From contig JACQNT010000165.1 of the NCBI GenBank assembly GCA_016202915.1, forward strand, positions 1 through 6,805: a DNA stretch of 6,805 nucleotides, given 5' to 3'. A program made the position numbers and the translations under genes. Shown here in pieces: positions 1 to 6,615 of this stretch (the stretch's first letter is position 1; each line of letters begins with the position of its first letter). Below the pieces are notes generated by a model that was not told the origin of the DNA, did no database searches, and was given only the letters and a program-made list of their open reading frames with translations. The DNA comes from Acidobacteriota bacterium. GTDB taxonomy: Bacteria; Acidobacteriota; Polarisedimenticolia; Gp22-AA2.

Positions 1-263
1 CCTCCCTCCTCGGGGGCGGGTCGGCCCCGGAGGAGGGGCTGCCGACGGCGCTCCTGGCGGTGGCGTCGAAGCGCCTCTCGACCCGGGCCATCGAGGAACG
101 CCTGCGCGGTTCCGACCCGCCTGTCATCGCCCGCATCGAGGGGGGGAAGGTGCTCATCGACCTGCGCACGGTGCCCGAGGACCAGGACGACGCCGTGGCG
201 CGGGCCCTCGCGGCGCTGAGCGGCGCCGCCCCGGGAACCGGATCCGGTGGGAGGATCGGCTAG
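1..263 (+). CDS. selA: L-seryl-tRNA(Sec) selenium transferase, C-terminal fragment
   Basis: Open frame from base 3 (first codon cut by the window edge) to TAG at 261-263; 86 residues are visible. SelA is the PLP-dependent enzyme that converts seryl-tRNA(Sec) to selenocysteinyl-tRNA(Sec) in the cytoplasm. The fragment starts with SLLGGGSAPEEGLPT, which resembles the conserved SxxGGGxxPxxxLPT stretch of SelA. It continues with the typical tail: an Arg-rich helix (TRAIEERLRG), DPPVIARIE, and KVLIDLRTV. The PLP lysine and most of the enzyme lie upstream of the window. A GTG at 60 is internal to this frame and should not be taken as a start. The gene converges on ychF and its TAG overlaps the ychF stop in a shared CTAG. 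No tRNA-Sec or selB is visible here. The identification rests on recalled family motifs. Confidence 0.85.
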   Translation, partial: SLLGGGSAPEEGLPTALLAVASKRLSTRAIEERLRGSDPPVIARIEGGKVLIDLRTVPEDQDDAVARALAALSGAAPGTGSGGRIG

Positions 264-1345
264 ACGTTGAAGCGGAAGTTGATCACGTCGCCGTCCTTCA
301 CCACGTAGTCCTTTCCCTCGGAACGAAGGCGCGCCTTCTCCCGGGCCGCATGGATGCTCCCAGCCGCGATGAGATCCTCGTACGTCACGACCTCCGCCCG
401 GATGAACCCCCTCTCGAAGTCGGAGTGGATCGCCCCGGCGGCCCGCAGCGCCTTCGTCCCGATGCGGATCGGCCAGGCACTGCATTCCTCCTCGCTGACG
501 GTGAAGAACTGGATGAGCCCCAGCAAGCCGAACGCTGCCTTCAGGAGCCTGTCCTTCGCAAACTCATAAAGCCCGAGGTCCTGGAGGAAGACCCGGGCGT
601 CGGCGGGATCGAGCGCGGCGATCTCCTCCTCCACCTTGGCCGAGATCGGGCACACGACCGTGCCGCGGCGCGCCGCCCTGTCGCCGAGGTCGAAGTCGTC
701 GATGCTGGATGCGATCCGTCCGACATCAGCCTCGTCCAGGTTGAGGGTCAGGAGGAGGGGCTTGGCGGTCAGGAAGGCGAAGCCGCGGATCTTCCGGACG
801 TCATCCTCCTGCAGATCGAGCTCCCGGATCGGCGTCTCCTTCTCCAGGGCCTCAAGGCAGCGGCGGACGACCGGCAGCTCCAGCTCGTCGTCCTTGTTCT
901 TGGCCTTCCTGAGGTTGAGTTCCAGCCGCTCGACCCGGCGCTGCGCCACCTCGAGGTCCGCCAGGATGAGCTCGGTCTCCATCGTCTCGATGTCCTGCTT
1001 TGGATTGATTGGCCCCTCGCTGTGCACGATCTCGGGATCCCGGAAGGCGCGCACCACGTGGGCGATCGCATCGACGTTCCGCATCTCCTTGAGGTAGAGC
1101 GAGTCCTTCGCCTCGCCCTTCTGCAGCCCCTGGATGTCGAGGAAATCGATGTGGGCGAAGGTCGTCTTCTTCGGTCTGAACATGGCCGCCAGCCGGTCCA
1201 GCCGCGCCTCCGGGACCCTGGCGACGCCGATGTTCGGCTCCGACTTCCCCGCGGCGTACTTGTCCACCGCGACGTGCGCGCCGGTCAGGATGTTGAAGAG
1301 CGTCGTCTTGCCGACCTTGGGAAACCCGAGCATGCCGAACTTCAA
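260..1345 (-). CDS. ychF: YchF/OLA1-family P-loop ATPase
   Basis: 361 residues, close to the family's usual ~363. YchF is a ribosome-associated Obg-like NTPase that prefers ATP and is linked to translation and oxidative stress. Visible motifs: P-loop GFPKVGKTT (residues 7-15); DIQG (70-73) as the G3 switch; NLDE (202-205) as the NxxE that replaces the GTP-specifying NKxD; a charged helical region at about 120-185; and a C-terminal TGS domain with FERGFIRAEVV and the ending GKDYVVKDGDVINFRFNV. The start is a TTG at 1345-1343, supported by GGAGGA at 1352-1357 six bases upstream; the next ATG would leave almost no residues before the P-loop. Oddities: the P-loop reads GFPKVGKTT where most YchF proteins have GLPNVGKST, and the switch after DIQG lacks the usual Gly-rich KGASxGEGLGN sequence. 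It is therefore a divergent branch, though the TGS tail makes the family assignment firm. It converges on selA. Confidence 0.93.
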   Translation of the reverse strand: MKFGMLGFPKVGKTTLFNILTGAHVAVDKYAAGKSEPNIGVARVPEARLDRLAAMFRPKKTTFAHIDFLDIQGLQKGEAKDSLYLKEMRNVDAIAHVVRAFRDPEIVHSEGPINPKQDIETMETELILADLEVAQRRVERLELNLRKAKNKDDELELPVVRRCLEALEKETPIRELDLQEDDVRKIRGFAFLTAKPLLLTLNLDEADVGRIASSIDDFDLGDRAARRGTVVCPISAKVEEEIAALDPADARVFLQDLGLYEFAKDRLLKAAFGLLGLIQFFTVSEEECSAWPIRIGTKALRAAGAIHSDFERGFIRAEVVTYEDLIAAGSIHAAREKARLRSEGKDYVVKDGDVINFRFNV

Positions 1346-1392
1346 CGCACGTCCTCCCTCATCACGCCAGGAACCGGGGATGCCTCGGACGG

Positions 1393-1398
1393 ATTCTA
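1393..1398 (-). promoter_or_regulatory. possible -10 box for ychF
   Basis: On the minus strand this reads TAGAAT, 5 of 6 matches to TATAAT, in one of the few AT-richer spots between ychF and tRNA-Pro. It lies about 48 bases before the ychF start. I find no good -35 at 16-18 bases; a TTGTAG further upstream is 25 bases away. Weak prediction. Confidence 0.25.
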
Positions 1399-1400
1399 CC

Positions 1401-1430
1401 TTGACGGCCCGCTCCGCGGGATGCTACAAG
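1401..1430 (+). promoter_or_regulatory. sigma70-type promoter of tRNA-Pro/tRNA-Arg
   Basis: TTGACG at 1401-1406 matches the -35 consensus in 5 of 6 positions. TACAAG at 1425-1430 matches the -10 in 4 of 6, with an 18-base spacer. Transcription would begin near 1437, about 17 bases before tRNA-Pro. The sequence just after the -10 is GC-rich, as in many stable-RNA promoters under stringent control. The -35 lies only 2 bases from the putative ychF -10 on the other strand, so the two promoters would be back to back. Confidence 0.55.
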
Positions 1431-1453
1431 GAGGCGCGGCGGATTCATATTCT

Positions 1454-1530
1454 CGGGGCGTAGCGCAGCCTGGTAGCGCATCTGCTTTGGGAGCAGAGGG
1501 TCGGTGGTTCAAATCCACTCGCCCCGACCA
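1454..1530 (+). tRNA. tRNA-Pro(TGG)
   Basis: Full cloverleaf of 77 nt including encoded CCA (1528-1530). The 7-bp acceptor stem CGGGGCG/CGCCCCG is formed by 1454-1460 and 1520-1526, with discriminator A1527. The anticodon stem TCTGC/GCAGA (1481-1485, 1493-1497) encloses a 7-base loop with anticodon TGG at 1488-1490. The T-loop is TTCAAAT. It reads CCN proline codons. It is first in a two-tRNA unit, 14 bases before tRNA-Arg(CCG). Confidence 0.97.
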
Positions 1531-1544
1531 TCGCTCCGCGACAC

Positions 1545-1621
1545 GCGCCTGTAGCTCAGTGGATCAGAGCACCAGCCTCCGGAGCTGGGAGTCGGAGGTT
1601 CGAATCCTCTCAGGCGCGCCA
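1545..1621 (+). tRNA. tRNA-Arg(CCG)
   Basis: Cloverleaf of 77 nt with encoded CCA (1619-1621). Acceptor stem GCGCCTG/CAGGCGC pairs 1545-1551 with 1611-1617; discriminator G1618. Anticodon stem CCAGC/GCTGG (1572-1576, 1584-1588) with anticodon CCG at 1579-1581, reading CGG. The T-loop is TTCGAAT. It shares its whole acceptor stem and T-arm core with tRNA-Arg(TCT) at 5367. It probably shares the tRNA-Pro transcript. Confidence 0.97.
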
Positions 1622-1631
1622 TCTCATGACG

Positions 1632-1667
1632 GGCCCCGGTGGCCGCCGGACGCGCGGCACCGGGGCC
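1632..1667 (+). terminator. GC-rich hairpin after tRNA-Arg, terminator-like
   Basis: A perfect 10-bp stem pairs GGCCCCGGTG (1632-1641) with CACCGGGGCC (1658-1667). The 16-base loop can form a further 4-bp CCGC/GCGG stem. It begins 10 bases after the tRNA CCA end and lies before the next gene's start, where a terminator of the tRNA unit would be expected. It is followed by TTCGTG rather than a T tract, so intrinsic termination is uncertain; it could instead protect the tRNA precursor 3' end or be a leader structure for the next gene. Confidence 0.4.
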
Positions 1668-1692
1668 TTCGTGCCTGCGGAGCCGGAGACCG

Positions 1693-2166
1693 ATGGATGA
1701 GGCATCGGCCGGGAGCCGGAACGTCCGGCTCCAGGTGTCGGTCCTGCTGCTCCTGGCCCTCCTCCCGGTCGCCTGGCTGGTGGGCCGCCGGACGGTGCCG
1801 CCGCCCGGCCCGGCCCCGTTGCTCCTATCATCCGGTGAGCCGCCGGTGGCGCTCCTGGAAGGCCCGCGCGGGATCGCCGCCGGCACCTCGCCGGTCCGGA
1901 TCGCGCGGACGGAGGATCCCCAGGCGGTACACCGCCTGGTGTTCGTTCCGGTTGCCGCGGGGGAAACGCCCAGACCGCCCTACCGCCTGAGGCTCCAGGG
2001 GCCGGACGGCGCGGATCTGTGGGTGGGGACCTGGGGGAAGGTCGAGGCCCACCGCGCGCCCCTTGAACTGCTGCTGCCCGCGGCCGGCCTGCGACCGGGC
2101 CGCCACGCCCTGGTGGTGGAGGACGATGGCGGCCTGGTCCGGACCTACCCCTTCATCGTGGAGTGA
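1693..2166 (+). CDS. membrane-anchored protein of unknown function
   Basis: 157 residues from ATG 1693, with GGAG at 1685-1688 only 4 bases upstream as a modest ribosome site. Upstream codons in the same frame (from 1639) run through the hairpin and lack a likely start, so I chose this ATG. After a short charged N-terminus (MDEASAGSRNVR) there is one hydrophobic segment at about residues 13-30 followed by GRR, so a single-pass anchor with N-terminus inside is likely. The rest is Pro/Gly/Val-rich, apparently extracytoplasmic and beta-like, ending in RPGRHALVVEDDGGLVRTYPFIVE. That ending, with YRLRLQGPDGADLW before it, resembles the extracytoplasmic tail often found behind a zinc-finger anti-sigma head; here no zinc-finger Cys/His cluster is present. 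It converges on the receptor gene with a 15-base gap. Function not recognised. Confidence 0.7.
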   Translation: MDEASAGSRNVRLQVSVLLLLALLPVAWLVGRRTVPPPGPAPLLLSSGEPPVALLEGPRGIAAGTSPVRIARTEDPQAVHRLVFVPVAAGETPRPPYRLRLQGPDGADLWVGTWGKVEAHRAPLELLLPAAGLRPGRHALVVEDDGGLVRTYPFIVE

Positions 2167-2181
2167 CCCGGTAGCGGCGAT

Positions 2182-4179
2182 TCAGAAGCGGTGGCGCAGC
2201 GCCACGAAATAGGACCGGCCGTCCTGCGGGATCTGGTCCTGGACGTGCTCGCCGGCGCCGGGGTCCCCGTAGTCGCGGTCGAAAAGGTTGCGGACCCCCA
2301 CCGTCACGTCGAACCACGGCCAGAGATTTCCCGAGGTGAACGTCAGGTCGCCGACGTACGCGGCGCGCGTCTCGCCTCCCGCCAGGGTCAGGCGGGGAGA
2401 GATGTAGCGGGCCTGGAAGGCGAGGTCGGAGCGGCCTCCCAGGATCGGGAAGGCGACGCTGGCGAGGGCGGTCCGCTCGGGGGAGTTGGTCAGGCGCCGG
2501 CCCGTCATGTCGTCCCGCGCGCGCTGGTGCGTGACCGAGAAGCGCACGAAGGCGCCGCGCGCCAGCCTCCCGGAGATCTCGATCTCGGCCCCGTGGGCGA
2601 CGACGGTCTCCGCGTTCCTGAACTGCAGCAGCAGGTCGGCCGGATCCAGGACCTGGCTGATCAGGTCGTCGATCGTGTACCGGTAGACGGATCCGACGAA
2701 TGAGAAGCGCCGCCGGAAGCCCTGCTCCCAGACCGCCTCGACGGTCCTGATCTCCTCGGGGTCGAGAGACGGGTTCGGCTTGATGGAGATGCCGCCGTCC
2801 TCGTAGTAGAGCTCGTAGGTCGTCGGGGCGCGGAACGCCGATCCGTAGAGGAGCTTGAGGGTGGTGGCCGCGCGCGGCGAGAAGATGAGCGCGGCGCGCG
2901 GGCTCGTCGAGGCGCCGAAGGTCTGGTACCGGTCGTGGCGCACGCCCAGGTTGAGGAGCACCCGGGGCGCCAGGGTGATCTCGTCCTGCGCGTAGGCGCT
3001 GTAGTTGAAATAACGGAACTCCTGGTCGAGCCGGCTGAGGAACGGGTCCTCGTCGTAGTTCCTCTGGAACAGCTTCAGGCTGTATTCGTACTGGGCGCCG
3101 GCCACGAGCCGCTGCCGCCGCGTCGCCCTCTTGCCCCAGCGGTATTCCGCTCCGGCCCACTGCGCCCCGCCCTCGTCCCGGTTCACGGTGATCGGCGGGT
3201 TGTCGTAGATGTAGTCGCCGTAGTAGTCGATCCAGTCGTAGTAGATGCGGGCCGTCGTCTCGGCCCCGTTCGCCGTGATCCGTTCGCGCCGCAGCTCGGC
3301 GAACCCGCGCCCGTCGGAGGTGTAGTTCCTGCCGTCGTTGAACATCGTGCCGTACGATCCGGTCGGGACCTCCTTCTTCCGGCGGCTCGCCTTGCCCTCG
3401 ACCGTCCAGTCGTTCAGGCGCAGGCGGCCGAAGAGGGCGCCGCTCAGCTCCCCGTCCGCATCCTCGGCGACGCCGAAGTTGGTGGCGGGAGCGTTGAACT
3501 CCTCGTAGAACAGGTTCTGGCCCGTCGCGCCGTGGCCGGAGGCCCCCAGGAGCAACCCCCCCTTCTCCCCGAGCGTCTTCCCGAAGAGGAGGCCGGCGCC
3601 GCCGCTGCCGAAGCTGCCCCCTCCGGCCCGGAGGTTCAGGCCCTCCACGTCCTGCGCCCGTTTCGTGATGACGTTGATCACCGCGAACAGGGCGTTCGAC
3701 CCGTAAAGCGCCGAGGCCGGCCCCCGCACGATCTCGATCCGCTCCACCAGGTCGAGGTCGATCCCGAAATCCTGGCCGATGTAATTGGCCCCCGCCCACT
3801 TCTCGTTGTGCGTGTGCCCGTCCACCATCACCAGGACGCGGTTGCTGTAATCGCCGGGGCGGCCGAAGCCGCGCGTCCCCGCGTACTCGTAATTGCGGTC
3901 GTAGGACACGTAGAAGCCGCGCGTGTTCCTGAGGACCTCGGCCAGCGTGCGGTAGCCGAACAGGCGGATCTCCTCCGCCGTGACGATGGTGATGCTGGCG
4001 GGCGCTTCGTTGACCCCCTGCTCGTAGCGCGAGGCGCTGATCACCTTGGGGATGTCGGCGAACAGGGCCTCGTCGCCGGTGGGGGCCGGCGGCGAGGGCT
4101 GGGCGCCGGCCGCCAGAGGCAGGCCCGACAGAACGGCCCCCGCCAGAAGAGTGCGCCAGGAGGATCGCCTTGTTCTCAT
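2182..4179 (-). CDS. TonB-dependent outer-membrane receptor
   Basis: 665 residues, normal for a 22-strand receptor without an extra N-terminal domain. These proteins take up scarce ligands (siderophores, cobalamin, heme and others) across the outer membrane using TonB energy. Seen: signal peptide MRTRRSSWR + LLAGAVLSGLPL, likely cleaved after AGA at residue 26; a possible TonB-box region near residues 38-56 (ALFADIPKVISASR); plug domain at about 45-175 with APASITIVTAEEI, GTRGFGRPGDYSNRVLVMVDG and VERIEIVRGPASALYGSNALFAVINVITK; then a beta-barrel ending in GVRNLFDRDYG and a terminal Phe (RHRF). I start at ATG 4179 because GAGGTG (4184-4189) sits 4 bases upstream; an in-frame ATG at 4191 overlaps the upstream gene's stop as ATGA and would add four residues. 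It is the second gene of an operon, 8 bases behind the binding-protein gene. The ligand cannot be read from the sequence. Confidence 0.93.
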   Translation of the reverse strand: MRTRRSSWRTLLAGAVLSGLPLAAGAQPSPPAPTGDEALFADIPKVISASRYEQGVNEAPASITIVTAEEIRLFGYRTLAEVLRNTRGFYVSYDRNYEYAGTRGFGRPGDYSNRVLVMVDGHTHNEKWAGANYIGQDFGIDLDLVERIEIVRGPASALYGSNALFAVINVITKRAQDVEGLNLRAGGGSFGSGGAGLLFGKTLGEKGGLLLGASGHGATGQNLFYEEFNAPATNFGVAEDADGELSGALFGRLRLNDWTVEGKASRRKKEVPTGSYGTMFNDGRNYTSDGRGFAELRRERITANGAETTARIYYDWIDYYGDYIYDNPPITVNRDEGGAQWAGAEYRWGKRATRRQRLVAGAQYEYSLKLFQRNYDEDPFLSRLDQEFRYFNYSAYAQDEITLAPRVLLNLGVRHDRYQTFGASTSPRAALIFSPRAATTLKLLYGSAFRAPTTYELYYEDGGISIKPNPSLDPEEIRTVEAVWEQGFRRRFSFVGSVYRYTIDDLISQVLDPADLLLQFRNAETVVAHGAEIEISGRLARGAFVRFSVTHQRARDDMTGRRLTNSPERTALASVAFPILGGRSDLAFQARYISPRLTLAGGETRAAYVGDLTFTSGNLWPWFDVTVGVRNLFDRDYGDPGAGEHVQDQIPQDGRSYFVALRHRF

Positions 4180-4187
4180 GCTGCACC

Positions 4188-5126
4188 TCATTCGTAAGTC
4201 GCGTTGGCGCGCCTGCGGACTTCGGCGGGGATGCTGAGCCCGATGACGTCCGCGACGCGCAGGTTGACGGCAAGCATCGCCTTCCGCGGGGTGACGATCC
4301 CGCCCGCGGAGGGCCTCTTTCCCCCCAGCACCTCCCGCGCCATGACCCCCGCCTGGTAGCCGATGTCCTCGAAGTCGGGGTAGAGACTGACGAGGGATCC
4401 GGCCTTGACGAAGTTCTGGGAGAACCCCATGAAGGGAATCCGATGGCGCAGGGTCTGGAGGATGATGTACGAGGCGGTTTCCTGGGAGAAGACCGTCGCA
4501 TCCGGGATCGCCCAGAGCGCGTCCACCCGCCCGATGAGGCTCTCGAGCGCGGCCGGGATCTCGTCCACGGAACGGACCTCGACGCGCACCAGCTTCAGCC
4601 CCGCCTCCCGGGCGGCCGCCTCCGCCAGGCTGATCAGGGACCTGTTGCCGCTCTCGTAGAGCGTCCCGACGGTCCTGACCCGGGGGGCGACCGAGCGCAG
4701 CGTCTGGAACTGCTGGGAGTACGGGAACTCCATGCTGACGCCCGCGACCCAGGCGCCGCCGCCGCCGTGCGAGTAAGGGTCGGTCACGGAGGCGACGACG
4801 ACCGGGACGCCGGGTTCGTGCGATCGGACGGCGCGCGCGGCGCGGGTCCCGATCGCCACGAGCAGGTCGGCGCGCGTTCCGCCGGCGGCCGCGAGGGCGG
4901 CGCCGGGCGCCTCCGCTCCGTCGAGATCGATGAGCCGGTACTCGGGGGCGGGCCGGACCCCGGCGAGCGCCCTGCGGAATCCGGACAGTGTCTGCTGGTA
5001 CGGCTCGATGCGCTGGCTCAGGACGACCGTGATGAGCGCTCCGCGTTCGCCGCTCCACGGCCCGGCCCCGGGAGCCTGCAGCCCGAGCCCCGCAACGACG
5101 ATCGAGACCGCGATGAAACGTCTCAC
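4188..5126 (-). CDS. ABC-type periplasmic substrate-binding protein, PF04392-like
   Basis: 312 residues. Starting at GTG 5126 puts a clean export signal at the N-terminus (VRRFIAVSIVVAGLGLQAPGAG). A GTG at 5189 in the same frame would put about 20 non-hydrophobic residues first and lies at the predicted transcription start. GGGG at 5133-5136 and GGGGAGG at 5139-5145 are possible ribosome sites, the second rather far away. The body matches the family as I know it: VVLSQRIEPYQQTLSGFRRAL near the N-terminus, DLLVAIGTRAARAV, VPVVVASVTDP, GVSMEFPYSQQFQTLRSVAP, ALWAIPDATVFS, PFMGFSQNFVKAGSLVSLYPDFEDIGYQAG and RVADVIGLSIP. Members bind small molecules, in a few cases aromatic amino acids, and usually pair with an ABC permease and ATPase. 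Neither is in this window; the partner is a TonB-dependent receptor, so a role in periplasmic capture or signalling is possible. No lipobox Cys is visible. Confidence 0.88.
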   Translation of the reverse strand: MRRFIAVSIVVAGLGLQAPGAGPWSGERGALITVVLSQRIEPYQQTLSGFRRALAGVRPAPEYRLIDLDGAEAPGAALAAAGGTRADLLVAIGTRAARAVRSHEPGVPVVVASVTDPYSHGGGGAWVAGVSMEFPYSQQFQTLRSVAPRVRTVGTLYESGNRSLISLAEAAAREAGLKLVRVEVRSVDEIPAALESLIGRVDALWAIPDATVFSQETASYIILQTLRHRIPFMGFSQNFVKAGSLVSLYPDFEDIGYQAGVMAREVLGGKRPSAGGIVTPRKAMLAVNLRVADVIGLSIPAEVRRRANATYE

Positions 5127-5194
5127 GTGTGGCCCCGGCCTCCCCACGGGCGGAAAGACACTCCCGCCGTCCGAGCCCAGAAGCGGCACCGGCC

Positions 5195-5223
5195 AATCTA
5201 TGGTTTGAGGGGAGGCTGATCAA
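5195..5223 (-). promoter_or_regulatory. putative promoter of the binding-protein/receptor operon
   Basis: On the minus strand TTGATC (5223-5218, 4 of 6 to the -35) and TAGATT (5200-5195, 4 of 6 to the -10) are separated by exactly 17 bases in an AT-richer stretch. The predicted start, near 5188, falls downstream of or on the upper GTG of the binding-protein gene and therefore favours the GTG at 5126. No operator or riboswitch was recognised in the short leader. Confidence 0.35.
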
Positions 5224-5267
5224 ACGCGCGGGATGGCGATTTCAGTTCCGTCATCGCCGGGGCCTCG

Positions 5268-5298
5268 TTGCGGGCACGGCGGAGCGCTGTGGTAAGAT
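5268..5298 (+). promoter_or_regulatory. putative promoter of the Arg-His-Lys tRNA group
   Basis: TAAGAT at 5293-5298 (4 of 6 to TATAAT) carries an extended -10 TGG directly before it. A weak -35-like TTGCGG sits at 5268-5273 with a long 19-base spacer. Transcription would start near 5305, about 60 bases upstream of tRNA-Arg(TCT). The rest of the 143 bases between the two opposing promoters and the tRNA shows no gene. Confidence 0.3.
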
Positions 5299-5366
5299 AC
5301 CGGGCCTCGTGAGGGTCCTTCGTGGTGGCGGCGGCCGGGGCGCGCGTTCCGGTCGGGAGGTACGAC

Positions 5367-5442
<76 letters not shown>

Positions 5443-5491
5443 CCGATCCCGGCAGAGCCCGGGACGATCGCCGCCGGCGTCGTCGATATGC

Positions 5492-5568
5492 GGTGAGTGT
5501 AGCTCAGGTGGTAGAGCCCCGGGTTGTGGCCCCGGTTGTCGTGGGTTCGAGTCCCATCACTCACCCCA
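5492..5568 (+). tRNA. tRNA-His(GTG)
   Basis: 77 nt counting the extra 5' G and the encoded CCA (5566-5568). Acceptor GTGAGTG/CACTCAC pairs 5493-5499 with 5558-5564; the identity base G-1 (5492) is encoded and pairs with C73 (5565). Anticodon stem CCGGG/CCCGG (5519-5523, 5531-5535) with anticodon GTG at 5526-5528. The T-loop is TTCGAGT. Confidence 0.97.
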
Positions 5569-5587
5569 AGGTACTCAGAGCGGACGT

Positions 5588-5660
<73 letters not shown>

Positions 5661-5687
5661 CCGCCTCGCTCGTCGTCGCAGCGCGCT

Positions 5688-6329
5688 ATGATCTCCCGCA
5701 GTCTCCTGGCGGCCGGCGGCGCGGTGGCGCTGCCGGCGTGCCTGGCCTTCGCGGCCGCCGCTCCGGACGGCCCCGCGCCGGGGGGAGGGGACCGCGAGGT
5801 CCCCGCCGTCAACCGGGCGATCCTCGAGGGGGCGAAGATCTGGCTCGCGCGGGGCGCCAGGTACGACGCCGCCTACTTCGAGATCCCGTACCCGGACGGC
5901 GACGTGCCTCAAGATAGGGGCGCCTGCGTCGATCTGATCGTCCGCGCCCTGCGGCACGCCGGGATCGATCTCCAGCGTCTCCTTCATGAGGACCGCGCCG
6001 CCCATCCCGCCGCCTACGTGACCCGGCGCCGCCTCGATCCCAACCTGGACCACCGCCTCACCGTCAACCACCTCGCCTACTTCAGGAGGCACGCCCGGTC
6101 CCTGACGACCCGCGCCGATCCGGAGCACCTGCCGGAGTGGCTCCCGGGCGACCTGGTGTATTACGGCCGGTCCCGCGTCTGGCATGCCGGCGTCGTCTCG
6201 GACCGGGCCTCAGCCTCCGGCGTGCCCTACATCATCGACAGCCACCAGGATGCCGGCGGCGTTTCCGACAGGTACCTGCTGACCCGCTGGGGGCCGATCA
6301 TCGGGCACTTCAGGGTGGAGGAGCGCTGA
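5688..6329 (+). CDS. secreted DUF1287 (YijF-like) protein
   Basis: 213 residues from ATG 5688. The signal-peptide-like start MISRSLLAAGGAVALPACLAFAAAAP would be cleaved at about residues 24-26, giving a periplasmic or secreted protein. Family landmarks in order: RGACVDLIVRALRHAGIDLQ (Cys80, Asp82), LLHEDR, LDPNLDHRLTVNHLAYFRRH, WLPGDLVYYG, WHAGVVSD (His166), IIDSHQDAGG, and IIGHFR near the end. Cys80 and His166 are placed like a Cys/His pair of NlpC/P60-type peptidase folds, to which I believe the family is related; enzymatic activity is inference and no substrate is known to me. No clear ribosome site precedes the ATG, and no earlier start is possible without entering tRNA-Lys, which ends 27 bases upstream. 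It may be transcribed with that tRNA. An inverted structured repeat begins 15 bases after its TGA. Confidence 0.87.
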   Translation: MISRSLLAAGGAVALPACLAFAAAAPDGPAPGGGDREVPAVNRAILEGAKIWLARGARYDAAYFEIPYPDGDVPQDRGACVDLIVRALRHAGIDLQRLLHEDRAAHPAAYVTRRRLDPNLDHRLTVNHLAYFRRHARSLTTRADPEHLPEWLPGDLVYYGRSRVWHAGVVSDRASASGVPYIIDSHQDAGGVSDRYLLTRWGPIIGHFRVEER

Positions 6330-6344
6330 GCCATCGCGGTTTCT

Positions 6345-6507
6345 GGGGGCAGCGCCTCCGCCCCGCGGGGCACGCGGTCGCCGCGGCCGGATCGGCAGAG
6401 AGCGCCGACGGCCGCGACGCCGCTCCGCTCTCGCGCGCCCGGCCGCGGAAAACCAGCGGCCACGGACGCGCTCCGAGAGGGCCCCGCGGGGCGGAGGCGC
6501 TGCCCCC
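6345..6507 (-). repeat. structured 163-nt element, copy 1
   Basis: A perfect 27-bp stem pairs 6345-6371 with 6481-6507. Inside, read on the minus strand, are two further hairpins. One is at 6471-6433: GCGCG and TCC runs pair with GGGCGCGC, then GGCCGC/GCGGCC around a 9-base loop. The other is at 6420-6378: a 12-position stem with one G-T pair and a terminal mismatch, then a 2-base bulge, then TCGGC/GCCGA around a 7-base loop. The reverse complement aligns without gaps to copy 2 over all 163 positions, about 122 matches. Identical internal blocks are at 6452-6465 and 6434-6448. The strand given is the one on which non-Watson-Crick pairs read as G-U rather than A-C. Family not recognised. Confidence 0.85.
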
Positions 6508-6615
6508 CGCGCCCGTGCCTCCCCAAGCAACCTGGGAACGGCGACCGCAACGACCGTTGAGTAGACAAAGCCATGAGCTGCTGTTGCCAGTCCGCGTGAG
6601 CCCCTCCCACGGACC
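6508..6615. other. 108-nt spacer between the two structured elements
   Basis: It holds an AT-richer core at about 6553-6590 within a very GC-rich surrounding. The only local fold I see is a 5-bp stem AACGG/CCGTT (6537-6541, 6554-6558). As the two elements point outward, this is where divergent promoters would lie, but I see only a lone TTGAGT (6557-6562) with no matching -10. No gene is supported here. Confidence 0.4.

Noticed and set aside
350..1990. 546-codon plus-strand open frame
   Set aside because: It runs antisense to ychF and through two tRNA genes. High GC depletes stop codons; the ychF frame carries clear family motifs and this one none.
2935..4197. 420-codon plus-strand open frame opposite the receptor
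   Set aside because: Antisense shadow with Val/Arg/Pro-rich composition and no recognisable motif.
2153..4501. 782-codon minus-strand open frame, and a longer 1013-codon reading running to 5223
   Set aside because: The first is an out-of-frame shadow of the receptor and binding-protein genes, rich in Arg/Pro/Gly with no domain. The second is the receptor frame read upstream through the binding-protein gene; the true receptor start is at 4179.
6508..6615. Integron attC-like site (GTTGAGT fits the GTTRRRY core)
   Set aside because: No matching RYYYAAC partner at a suitable distance, no integrase or cassette, and the surrounding fold does not resemble attC.
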